This document shows positions 1 through 7,901 of a stretch of DNA of 24,680 nt, piece after piece. Position 1 is the first letter of the stretch. Each line of letters begins with the position of its first letter. This DNA is from JAZKFP01 sp040386355 (GTDB lineage: Bacteria > Pseudomonadota > Gammaproteobacteria > Pseudomonadales > UBA6940), in NCBI GenBank assembly GCA_040386355.1, contig JAZKFP010000265.1, positions 1-24,680 on the forward strand, given 5' to 3'. The position numbers and the translations under genes are program-made. The notes under the pieces are model-generated. The model was not told where the DNA came from and made no database searches. It was given only the letters and a program-made list of their open reading frames with translations.

Positions 1-693
1 GTACTCGATTTAAAGTGAAATTAATCTTGTTTTTCATTTCGGTGTTCAAGATTAAGTCATCTGAAGATCCAGGAGGCGACCGGCCACTCTGTGATCTGAA
101 CTTTAAAACGAACCATGTATACCAAACGCATATAGTTTTTCCTGGCAAAATGTCTTGCGAACGACATTTACAGCATGCTCATTCGCCTGCTCACCTATTG
201 CTTGTATTAACAAGAGCAAGGCTCTGCGGGCATTCGCTGTAAGTCTTTTCATCAAAAGACTTACCTACGGCAAAACAAATCTGCATTTAGTATGTTAATT
301 CAGTAATTTGTAATGGATTACCCTATGACGATCTGTCGTTCAAATAAGAATAGGGCAATTAACCATTTTTAGCCCTTTAATGGCATATTTTACGTATAAA
401 GGATTTAGGACTAAAAAAATTCGTACTTTTCTTCATTTAAAACACATTGAAACCAGACTTGTCGATGCATCACTGAGCTGATACCTTCACGCCCTTCGAT
501 CTATGTGATCAATACGTAAAGTACATTATGGAATATTCTATTGATCGCAATGTATTGCACAATATGAATAGACTCAGATGAATAACTCAGGATTTTTTCT
601 GACCTCTTGGAAATAGCACATTTTTGTAGATTGATCCAGCTAATTTCCAAATGACAATATACCTACAACACGCAGCAGACTCAATGGGCATGC
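1..693. other. Intergenic region upstream of rluC, no convincing gene
   Basis: No reading frame here resembles a known protein. An open frame at 15-242 runs through repeat sequence and reads as non-coding. The region holds a family A repeat core (183-232), a perfect 11-bp stem hairpin (239-264) and an 8-bp inverted repeat, GATCAATA at 507-514 and TATTGATC at 539-546. In enteric bacteria rluC is divergent from rne, whose mRNA has a long structured leader. If rne lies just left of this window, part of this sequence could be its leader, but no rne coding sequence is visible. A weak promoter-like pair for rluC (TTGATC at 631-636, CAATAT at 655-660) is possible only. Confidence 0.6.
183..264 (+). 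repeat. Family A dispersed repeat, divergent copy 1, plus adjoining hairpin
   Basis: The core CGCCTGCTCAC (184-194), a small hairpin (TTGCT 198-202 pairing AGCAA 215-219) and CTCTGCGGGC (222-231) match the cores of three other copies in the window. The outer inverted ends seen in those copies are not clear here. Directly after it is a perfect 11-bp stem, GTAAGTCTTTT (239-249) and AAAAGACTTAC (254-264), with a 4-nt loop. There is no U-tract on either strand that would make it a standard terminator. Confidence 0.6.
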
Positions 694-1695
694 ATGACAA
701 GTCAATTTGATTCAGATCATTTATCTTCAAAAAAACCTCTTATTGTAAAGCCTCTCGAAGTCGGAGAGCATCATAATGGACAACGTTTGGATAATTTTTT
801 AAGTCGCGAATTCAAGCATTTGCCTCGTCCTGCAATTTACCGCCTCTTGCGACAAGGTCACATTCGAGTAAATGGCGGCCGTAAAAAACCTGACTTTAAA
901 TTATCAGCAGGTGATCAAATACGATTGCCGCATATTTTAATCGCAGAAAGCATCGACCAAAAAAACGCTTCCCCCGTAATAAATCGCAGTGATAAATCCT
1001 TTATAAACCGACAGGCTATGTTGGAATCTGCCATTTTATTTGAAGATGAAGGATTATTAATAATTAATAAACCCCCAGGAATTGCGGTGCATGGTGGTAG
1101 TGGCATTGATTTGGGAGTTATTGAAACGTTTCGATTGGGTCGCTCAGATGAGAAGTTAGAACTCGTTCATCGATTGGATCGCGATACTTCGGGCTGTTTA
1201 ATGATTGCAAAAAAAGCTTCAGTGTTAAAAAAGCTTCAAGAACAGCTTCGTGAAAAGACGATGGTGAAAAGTTATGAGGCAATTGTTTTAGGCCGAATTA
1301 AGAAGACATTTGAAGTTAAACATCCACTTCGTAGAACTCAACGCGCCTCCGGTGAACGTATGGTTGTGATTGATCCACAATATGGGCAAGTTGCAACAAC
1401 CATAATTCAACCCATTCAATATTCTGCTGACCAACAAATTACTTGGATTAAGGCTCAGCCTATTACGGGACGAACGCATCAAATTCGCGTGCATTGTCAA
1501 AGTTTGGCTACGCCAATTTTGGGTGATCGCAAATATATGACGGAAGATCAATATGCAAATACGCGTTTATTACATCAAGATGCGTTAATGTTGCATGCGC
1601 GTTCGCTTTCAGTGGATTATGCGCACTTACGATTACAACCGATTCAGGCGCAGTATTGGCCGCAATTTCAAAAGTTAATTGAGATGTTAAATTGA
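694..1695 (+). CDS. rluC: 23S rRNA pseudouridine synthase RluC
   Basis: This cytoplasmic RluA-family enzyme isomerises uridines to pseudouridine in 23S rRNA; E. coli RluC acts at positions 955, 2504 and 2580. The 333-aa product has an N-terminal S4 RNA-binding domain (about 30-80; RPAIYRLLRQGHIRVNGGR is typical). The catalytic domain carries the family motif HRLDRDTSG at 159-167, whose D162 aligns with the catalytic Asp. GRTHQIRVH near the C-terminus is a second family motif. Length is normal for RluC, and the S4 domain plus INKPPGIAVHGG favours RluC over RluA. The ATG at 694 has no strong Shine-Dalgarno sequence, so the exact start is slightly uncertain. It is followed by the S49 peptidase after 91 bp. 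Confidence 0.93.
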   Translation: MTSQFDSDHLSSKKPLIVKPLEVGEHHNGQRLDNFLSREFKHLPRPAIYRLLRQGHIRVNGGRKKPDFKLSAGDQIRLPHILIAESIDQKNASPVINRSDKSFINRQAMLESAILFEDEGLLIINKPPGIAVHGGSGIDLGVIETFRLGRSDEKLELVHRLDRDTSGCLMIAKKASVLKKLQEQLREKTMVKSYEAIVLGRIKKTFEVKHPLRRTQRASGERMVVIDPQYGQVATTIIQPIQYSADQQITWIKAQPITGRTHQIRVHCQSLATPILGDRKYMTEDQYANTRLLHQDALMLHARSLSVDYAHLRLQPIQAQYWPQFQKLIEMLN

Positions 1696-1786
1696 TACTT
1701 CATGAGCGTGTATGAGCAATCGGTTTTTCAAGTTTAATTTCTCTGTCCATACTATTAATCAAATATTTTAATCAAGTGGAGTTATT

Positions 1787-2782
1787 ATGGGTCTTTGGAG
1801 TAATTCAAATTCTGAAAATCAAAAGCCTTTAGATCCAAACGAAGATGGAAAAGGCCGCGAATGGCAATTAATTCGAGAAGTGATGTTAGATGTCGTCACT
1901 GAAAAACGCCGTGCTCGACGCTGGAGTGTATTTTTTAAATTGGCAGGTCTCACGTATTTAATCGCAATTGTTGCGATGATTTCTGCACAATCAGGTAAAG
2001 ATTTAACGGGTCAAACAACCGCACACACTGGATTAATAACATTGGATGGAGAGATAGGCGCTAACGCCAGCGCTAATGCCGATACCGTAGTCACAGGACT
2101 TCGAGATGCCTTTGATAATGAATCGGCGAAAGCTGTTGTTATTCGAATTAATAGTCCCGGCGGAAGTCCAGTTCAATCCGACATGATTTATAACGAGATT
2201 CGCCGATTACGTGCTTTGCATACTGATAAAAAAGTCTATGCCGTAATTACTGATATGGGCGCATCGGGTGCTTATTACGTTGCATCAGCAGCGGATGAAA
2301 TTTACGCAAGTCCTGCAAGTTTAGTCGGTTCAATTGGTGTAATTAGTTCCAATTTTGGTTTTGCTGGTTTAATGGAAAAACTTGGTATTGAACGTCGTGT
2401 ATTTGCGGCCGGCGATAATAAATCAATGTTGGATCCATTTACTCCCTTGCATGAAAACCAAGTTGAACATCTTCAAGTGATGTTGGAAAAAATTCACCGT
2501 CAATTTGAAACAGCGGTACGTCAAGGTCGTGGTAATCGATTAAAAGACGATCCTGATTTATTCAGCGGATTATTTTGGACAGGAGAGCAAGCGAAAGATT
2601 TAGGGTTAATTGATGGTTTTGGTACGCCAGGTTCCGTTGCACGGGATAAAGTAGGGTCTGAAGATATAGTGGATTACACACCTAAATCAAATTCATTTGA
2701 TCATTGGGCGAAAAAATTAGGGGTAATGGCATCAAAGGCTGTGACCTCTGCTTTATCTTCGCAAGCTGCAGAAGTTTGGTAA
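1787..2782 (+). CDS. sppA: S49 family signal peptide peptidase (SppA-type, short form)
   Basis: This is an inner-membrane serine peptidase of the SppA/S49 family, thought to degrade signal peptides left in the membrane. The 331-aa protein has a cytoplasmic N-terminus, one membrane segment (about 47-66) and a periplasmic protease domain. INSPGGSP (121-128) begins the conserved core. MGASGAYYVA contains the presumed nucleophile S160, and GDNKSMLDPF contains the presumed general base K212, forming the Ser-Lys dyad. It is the single-domain form, about half the length of E. coli SppA. The start at 1787 has a good ribosome site (GTGGAG about 6 nt upstream). It lies 91 bp after rluC in the same direction, so cotranscription is possible, and a strong terminator follows. 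Confidence 0.9.
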   Translation: MGLWSNSNSENQKPLDPNEDGKGREWQLIREVMLDVVTEKRRARRWSVFFKLAGLTYLIAIVAMISAQSGKDLTGQTTAHTGLITLDGEIGANASANADTVVTGLRDAFDNESAKAVVIRINSPGGSPVQSDMIYNEIRRLRALHTDKKVYAVITDMGASGAYYVASAADEIYASPASLVGSIGVISSNFGFAGLMEKLGIERRVFAAGDNKSMLDPFTPLHENQVEHLQVMLEKIHRQFETAVRQGRGNRLKDDPDLFSGLFWTGEQAKDLGLIDGFGTPGSVARDKVGSEDIVDYTPKSNSFDHWAKKLGVMASKAVTSALSSQAAEVW

Positions 2783-2812
2783 CCACTTTTAAAAACTACT
2801 TTAAAATAAATT

Positions 2813-2842
2813 AAAAAAGGGGTTGATACGGCCCCTTTTTTT
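2813..2842. terminator. Bidirectional rho-independent terminator
   Basis: AAAAAAGGGG pairs with CCCCTTTTTT across a 9-nt loop and is followed by a T-run. The A-tract and T-tract make it usable on both strands. It sits between the convergent S49 peptidase gene and the minus-strand operon ending at 2874, and probably ends both transcripts. Confidence 0.88.
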
Positions 2843-2873
2843 CTGTGAAAAATTTCTTATATTGAAATATTTA

Positions 2874-3377
2874 TTATTCTTGAAGAATAAAAATTCCTTT
2901 CAGATGTTTTGAAATATCTATATTGAAAAAAGCCTTCGTGGTTTGATATAAATCTATTCTGTCATCCGCTCTGTGTAATACAAGAAGAGTAAAAGTTTTA
3001 GGATCTCCATCACTGTCTAAAGCATTATCCTTAGGAATAAATATTTCCATATATGTACAATCATATTTTTTTCCAGAGGTTTTATCCGTACATACATTTA
3101 TATATTTGATGCGATCGAATTGATCATTGTTATAAACTTGTGCTGCAAACGGGCTTTTATTAGATAAAAGTGAGAGGTTATTAAAGGATTCTGCTAAAAA
3201 ATCTTTTTTAGCCGTATTAAAAGCTGTTGTGGAAAAAATAGGAGCGCTACGCATGGAAGCTTTTTTATCAGACACCAGCGATTTTACGGAATTGGAGTCA
3301 GAATTCATTTTGATTTGAGCATCTATACCTTCTGTTACGATTGATAAGTTTTTTACTTTATTAATTATGGATTGCAT
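2874..3377 (-). CDS. Unrecognised 167-aa protein, second gene of the putative cyclase effector operon
   Basis: I do not recognise a family. The protein has no signal peptide or membrane segment. Its first 55 residues are rich in Ser, Lys and Asn (for example SDSNSVKSLVSDKKASMRS) and look disordered. The C-terminal half has beta-like patterning (YMEIFIPKD, FTLLVLHRADDRIDLY). It starts only 17 nt after the end of the 687-aa cyclase-like gene. A good ribosome site (AAAGG at 3386-3390 on the minus strand, 8-nt spacer) precedes the ATG, so the two are almost certainly cotranscribed. It might be a second secreted protein, a partner or an activator of the cyclase-like protein. That rests only on adjacency. 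At 167 aa it is on the large side for a T3SS chaperone and is not obviously acidic. Confidence 0.75.
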   Translation of the reverse strand: MQSIINKVKNLSIVTEGIDAQIKMNSDSNSVKSLVSDKKASMRSAPIFSTTAFNTAKKDFLAESFNNLSLLSNKSPFAAQVYNNDQFDRIKYINVCTDKTSGKKYDCTYMEIFIPKDNALDSDGDPKTFTLLVLHRADDRIDLYQTTKAFFNIDISKHLKGIFILQE

Positions 3378-3394
3378 AAAAATGACCTTTTAAA

Positions 3395-5458
3395 TTATTT
3401 GTTTATGCTATTGAAAATCCGCGGTGAAAGACCTTGTTTTTGAAGTGCCACTTGAGGGGAGTGTGCAAATTTTCCTGCCATATCGTTTTTAGCATCTCTC
3501 TGCCTTCTTGCAACATCAGCTATTCCATGATCATCATTAAAAAATGTGCTTTTCCGATGTCCGTTACTATTGTTGTCAATATTTAATCGCATTGGTGAAT
3601 AACCAGGGTCATTCGTTTTCATAACTATTTTCTTAATTTCAGAAATTATTTTCACTCGATCTTCTATGTCAGTAATGAAGTTTTGATTACTGGGTAGGTC
3701 AGAAGGATTAAGAAACTGTAAACGACTTTGTTTCAAATTTAAATTTATCTGTTCGGACGCGTTTGTGCTAGTTTGAACTGCAAAATCTAACAAACAATTT
3801 AGTTCTGAATGATATTGAATAATTGCTTTCAATTGAGTGGATAATTTTGACGCTTGCTCAATGTTTCGGCCGCTTTCAGAAAAAATAGTGATAATAATGG
3901 TATCTAACTCATTATTTTTATTAACTAAATTTTGCTCGAATGAATTATCTAAATTTACTTCGTTAATTTCAGCATTGTATTTAATGGTGTGAAAATCTCT
4001 CAAATTTTTAATAACTATTTTTAATGTTTCTCTCAAAGCTAACGTTTTTTCACTATTATCTCCGCGATCAAATATTCCAAAAAACTTACCACCTAAAGGT
4101 AATTCATCGTGGCCATAATTTGGGTTCCATTTGACCAGATATCCTCGTGTGATGAGATCGTATTGAAGCTTTGGCAAATTTTCTTTTGTGACCATAAATG
4201 GTTCATTTGCTGGAGTAAAGCATACTAGCTTATCATCAAGGGGTTGAGCGAAATCAATATTTTGCATTTCGGCACCGTGTTGAACTACAGGGTTATTTTG
4301 ACGCTCACATTCTTGATTAATCCATTGAACGATTGAAGTTCCATAAAGAGAAATTCTAGATTTACCATGATCATTAGTAACACTCGTGTGTTGTCCATCA
4401 ACCGTAATTGCATTGAAGTTCGGCACAAAAGCTGCGATGTCGTAGTCGCCTGTAACCGGATTTGGTTTCCCTGACTCAGCTTCATAAGCAAATACATATA
4501 AAGGTGTTGAGGTTTTTAAATCAATTGAAGCATTATCTAAATGATCGGTAGCAGGAAATTTGTCATCCATCTGGATCCAAGAAATATCCCATAAATCTGT
4601 TGAATCTGATCTTTTGTTAGCGATGTATAAAATATTGTTTGGCGATGTCTTGCCAGGTTTTACCATAAAATATCGAGTATTTAATAATTGCTCAGAAGTT
4701 GAATCTTTTAATGTAAAAATATTGGTAGAAAAATAATCGTACTCGATCATGTCGATGGCGTATTCGTTTAATAATTGTTCTGGCATGAAAAGTTGCACAT
4801 GCGTTTCGACTCCATGTTTTTTTGGCAAAATTATATTAGGGTCGGGTAATGATCCGTTTGGTTGCTTGGAAAATGCAGGATCCACTGGAACAAACCCTTT
4901 AGCAATTCCACTATTCGCTGATTTATGGTGAATATCCATACTTTTTGTGGCGTAATTAAATTCAATCAGACGACTTGAAGCAGATTCTGTAGGTCTAATA
5001 AATAAAAAAAGTTTTCTTGATTGACACACTTTTTTAATGGCGGAAATATGCTGTTTCAAAATTCCTGAACGTATAGGGGTGGCGATAACATGTTCGCGCG
5101 GCTTGTCTTCTCTTAAAGAATAAGGACTCATTGTATTGCGAAAAGATGAGGCTTTAATTGCTTTTTTATTTAACTCATCTTCTTCAGAAATTTCACTTCT
5201 TTGATTCGTTGCACTAGGAAATAACGCCTTCACACCACTGGACTTGCTATCAATGGACGAAATATGCGTAGTCGTAGCAGCGCTACGAAGTGGCGAGGAA
5301 GAATCGCTACTGTTAGAAAGGGATTTTGATGTAGAGCTTGGAGAGTGTTCAAGGGAAGATAATGAAGATTGAGCTTTGATTAGGCTTGAAGTTTCTAATA
5401 TTTTTGGAGATGAAGTGTGGTTTATGGGACTCATCATACTACAACTCGGGCGTATCAC
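3395..5458 (-). CDS. Putative secreted nucleotidyl cyclase toxin/effector, edema factor/ExoY-like
   Basis: The middle of this 687-aa protein carries the catalytic signature of the class II cyclase toxins (Bacillus edema factor EF, Bordetella CyaA, Pseudomonas ExoY), which make cyclic nucleotides inside host cells. FIRPTES (153-159) matches the ExoY IRP segment. ATKSMDIHHKS (170-180) aligns K172, H177 and K179 with EF K346, H351 and K353. GFVPVDPAFSK (188-198) follows as in ExoY. VTGDYDIAAFVP (335-346) supplies the two metal-binding Asp, D338 and D340. VVQHGAEMQN (391-400) places H394 and N400 like EF H577 and N583. Residues 11-75 are very Ser-rich and probably disordered, as expected for a type III or IV secretion signal; there is no Sec signal peptide. 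Residues about 460-687 are an unrecognised, mostly helical extension. The start is uncertain: GTG 5458, or ATG 5437/5434. Substrate (cAMP, cGMP or other) and host activator cannot be read from sequence. Confidence 0.82.
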   Translation of the reverse strand: MIRPSCSMMSPINHTSSPKILETSSLIKAQSSLSSLEHSPSSTSKSLSNSSDSSSPLRSAATTTHISSIDSKSSGVKALFPSATNQRSEISEEDELNKKAIKASSFRNTMSPYSLREDKPREHVIATPIRSGILKQHISAIKKVCQSRKLFLFIRPTESASSRLIEFNYATKSMDIHHKSANSGIAKGFVPVDPAFSKQPNGSLPDPNIILPKKHGVETHVQLFMPEQLLNEYAIDMIEYDYFSTNIFTLKDSTSEQLLNTRYFMVKPGKTSPNNILYIANKRSDSTDLWDISWIQMDDKFPATDHLDNASIDLKTSTPLYVFAYEAESGKPNPVTGDYDIAAFVPNFNAITVDGQHTSVTNDHGKSRISLYGTSIVQWINQECERQNNPVVQHGAEMQNIDFAQPLDDKLVCFTPANEPFMVTKENLPKLQYDLITRGYLVKWNPNYGHDELPLGGKFFGIFDRGDNSEKTLALRETLKIVIKNLRDFHTIKYNAEINEVNLDNSFEQNLVNKNNELDTIIITIFSESGRNIEQASKLSTQLKAIIQYHSELNCLLDFAVQTSTNASEQINLNLKQSRLQFLNPSDLPSNQNFITDIEDRVKIISEIKKIVMKTNDPGYSPMRLNIDNNSNGHRKSTFFNDDHGIADVARRQRDAKNDMAGKFAHSPQVALQKQGLSPRIFNSINK

Positions 5459-5621
5459 CCATTCAGGATTTTATTAAAGTTTCCTAGCATAACCCAGTTT
5501 TAAACAGGCGGGGAGAGTGGCGTACAAGATTTTACTTAAAGAAGGAATGTTTGAATTGCATATTTGCGGATTTTTTAAATACTGCTATTTTTTTAATTAA
5601 AAATAATTCCTTTTAAATCCA

Positions 5622-7154
5622 TCAAAAATTTAACTCTTTGTTCTCTCTATTCATTTGTTTAATACGAGCTTCAATTTTCGAGCGTTGAATCATTTGATTT
5701 TCATCCAGCTTGGCAAGCGCATAATTCAATTGTTGAATTGCTTGTTCGTTACGATGATATAGGAAATCAAGTTCAGCTTTAGCTAAATAGGTGTCGATCG
5801 TATTATTGGTTTGGCCATAGGATTGAATTAACAGCTCCCAGATATAAGGGTTTCTTGGGTTTTTACGAACTAACGCTTCCAACATATCAATCGTGTCTAC
5901 CGCTTTATTTTGCTCAATCAAGCTTTTAGCAAGTTCGATCGAAATAGGGTAACTGCCAGGGTGTAGTACCAAATGTTCGGATAATAAGGTTGAAGCAGCA
6001 GAATAATTTTTTTGAGCCATTAAAACTTCGGCTTCAGTAATCACGTAGGTTAATCGTTGTGGATCAACACGTCGTAATTGTTGAACGTTTTTCAGAGCTT
6101 CAGGTAATGATCTATAAGCAATAAGAGCTCGCACAATACCGTATTGGGCTACTGTTTTTTGCTCATCGGTACGGGCTTTTGATTCTTGATTTTTAAAGTA
6201 CGCTAGCGATGCGGCAGGGGTTTCCATAAAACCTGCGCGTACTCGGGCTTGCATCAATCGAAAATCTAAAGAGTTTTGTACTTTAAGGGGATTAGGCGCG
6301 TATAACTGTTCAGCACGAGCAATCGAATCGGCAATACGATTTTCAGTAACAGGGTGCGTTTGCAAAAATTCATAACGATTTGAAGAACTAAATTGATTAG
6401 CTCGCATCATGCGTTCAAAAAAGCGTGGCATAGCAGTGGCATCAAATTGTGCTTCATGTAAATAATGCATACCTATTCGGTCAGCTTCCATTTCGTTTTG
6501 GCGGCTAAAACGCAATTGAGAATCCATTGATGCAGCTTGAGTAGTAGCAAGCGCGGCCAAGCCAGAGTCGTCATTACCTGCTGCAATTAATGCAATTCCA
6601 GTTAACATGGCTGCCAAAACGGTCCATTGAGTTTGCTGCATACGTTCAACAGAGCGCGCAAAATGCCGCTGAGTTAAATGCGCTAATTCATGAGCAATAA
6701 CTGCCGCTAGTTCACTTTCTGATTCAGCATGTAAAAATAATCCAGCATGAATTCCAACAATGCCACCTGGAACCGCAAAAGCATTAATACTGGCATTGTT
6801 AATAATGACAAGATCGGTTTTTAAGGTTTCTGACTCAACGAAAGTGGCAATGTCTCGAATTAAATCGTTGGTGTATTCGTTAAGTAAAGGATCTTGAATC
6901 ACCGTGACTTGTGAGCGTAAAGCTCTGAGCCAACGTGTTCCAAGTTGGCGTTCCATCGATGGACTTACAACTCCTGAAACACGATCACCCAACACTGGCA
7001 ATGAGGAATCCGAAGTTTCAATATCATTTACTTGAGTAATAGCATTGGCCGTTGGAATCCATAAAATACTCCACAAATATAAACTGCTGGTAGTGGCTAC
7101 TAGAATACGTCGCAATAAATTAGAAGATGGAAAGTAATTGGTGATAATGCGCAT
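5622..7154 (-). CDS. bepA: Periplasmic M48 metalloprotease/chaperone BepA (YfgC-like) with TPR domain
   Basis: BepA is a periplasmic zinc protease and chaperone that helps LptD assembly and degrades stalled outer-membrane proteins at the BAM complex. The 510-aa product starts with a long basic-hydrophobic signal sequence ending near TANA (residues 35-38). The zinc motif HELAH is at 155-159, with the third ligand probably E221 in NEMEADRIG. The active-site domain is followed by TPR-like helical repeats from about 300 to the end (for example residues around 370-400 and 430-470), giving the usual BepA architecture and length. It is divergent from a TusA-family gene, an arrangement seen in other gammaproteobacteria. 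There is no clear terminator after it; the downstream 163 bp hold the promoter region of the cyclase operon, on the same strand. Confidence 0.9.
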   Translation of the reverse strand: MRIITNYFPSSNLLRRILVATTSSLYLWSILWIPTANAITQVNDIETSDSSLPVLGDRVSGVVSPSMERQLGTRWLRALRSQVTVIQDPLLNEYTNDLIRDIATFVESETLKTDLVIINNASINAFAVPGGIVGIHAGLFLHAESESELAAVIAHELAHLTQRHFARSVERMQQTQWTVLAAMLTGIALIAAGNDDSGLAALATTQAASMDSQLRFSRQNEMEADRIGMHYLHEAQFDATAMPRFFERMMRANQFSSSNRYEFLQTHPVTENRIADSIARAEQLYAPNPLKVQNSLDFRLMQARVRAGFMETPAASLAYFKNQESKARTDEQKTVAQYGIVRALIAYRSLPEALKNVQQLRRVDPQRLTYVITEAEVLMAQKNYSAASTLLSEHLVLHPGSYPISIELAKSLIEQNKAVDTIDMLEALVRKNPRNPYIWELLIQSYGQTNNTIDTYLAKAELDFLYHRNEQAIQQLNYALAKLDENQMIQRSKIEARIKQMNRENKELNF

Positions 7155-7358
7155 TCGATCTGCATTCCCTGAATCTATGAACTGTCCAAAAAACTGTTAG
7201 TTATCAAATAATGATTAGCCAGACTCTTATCGATACTGAAAGTTTATCTGGTTTTGAGGTATTTCTTTCTCAATGAAATGACGAAATATCAATTCATTTA
7301 CTACGGGTATATAAATAACGATAGCAGCGGCTGTATCTTTGACCTAGAGGAAACAACA

Positions 7359-7598
7359 ATGCAAACACTCACATTAAAGGTGAATCAAGAATTAGATGTC
7401 ACAGATTTAAGCTGTCCCTTACCTTTGCTAAAAGCCAAATTGATATTGCATTCACTTAATAGTGGGGATGAGTTACGTATTCTAGCTTTGAAAGATCAGT
7501 CACGAGATCTTTTACGATATGGTGAGCAAACCGAACAGCTTCTGAAAGTTGATGATTTAGATGAAAATCAAGTGGCGTATTGGTTGCGAAAGAAATAA
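7359..7598 (+). CDS. TusA-family sulfur carrier protein
   Basis: TusA proteins pass persulfide sulfur, for example to tRNA 2-thiouridine synthesis, or act in related redox roles. The 79-aa product, read from ATG 7359, contains the diagnostic CPxP segment in LDVTDLSCPLPLLKAKLIL, whose Cys would carry the sulfur. Length matches the family (about 80 aa). The start was chosen because AGAGG at 7346-7350 lies 8 nt upstream; a longer frame opens at TTG 7254 but its 35 extra residues look unlike the family. It is the divergent neighbour of bepA, so it is probably the TusA-like paralogue often found there rather than the tRNA-thiolation TusA itself. Confidence 0.85.
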   Translation: MQTLTLKVNQELDVTDLSCPLPLLKAKLILHSLNSGDELRILALKDQSRDLLRYGEQTEQLLKVDDLDENQVAYWLRKK

Positions 7599-7648
7599 CT
7601 CAGTGGTGGTATTAGTTTTTCAACGCCAGTAAACTCAATCGTGTCTGC

Positions 7649-7755
7649 CTCAGAATGATTTTCCATATTGTTGTCTACGCTCTTCGCCTGCTCACATACT
7701 TTTAGTATGCTTCGCGGTCTCAATCGCTTGACGCCTCATTGAAAACCATTCTGAG
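7649..7755 (+). repeat. Family A dispersed repeat, copy 2
   Basis: The outer inverted ends are CTCAGAATGATTTTC (7649-7663) and GAAAACCATTCTGAG (7741-7755), with one mismatch. The core is CGCCTGCTCAC, then a hairpin (CATAC 7695-7699 pairing GTATG 7705-7709), then CGCGGTCT. The element lies in the 303-bp gap between the TusA-like gene and trpB; the rest of that gap is AT-rich, with no gene seen. It resembles a REP/MITE-type non-coding element with no coding capacity. Confidence 0.8.
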
Positions 7756-7901
7756 TTTGGCATATACCCGTAGCATTTGACCTTTGTTTTTAAAAAAGAT
7801 TTTTAAATTAACCCTTTTGACGAAATAGATTGATAATTTCGGTTTTTTATTTCTTTATTTGTTTTTACCGAAATGCAATTTATTTAAATGTGAGGTTTTT
7901 T

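Noticed and set aside
15..242. Open frame of 75 codons at the left edge
   Set aside because: It crosses a family A repeat, has no protein-like pattern and no ribosome site.
7830..7901. N-terminal extension of trpB from TTG
   Set aside because: The 24 extra residues are AT-driven and hydrophobic, not conserved in TrpB; GTG 7902 has a good ribosome site.
7599..7901. trp attenuator or leader peptide
   Set aside because: No short frame with adjacent Trp codons followed by a terminator was seen upstream of trpB; the structure present is a family A repeat.
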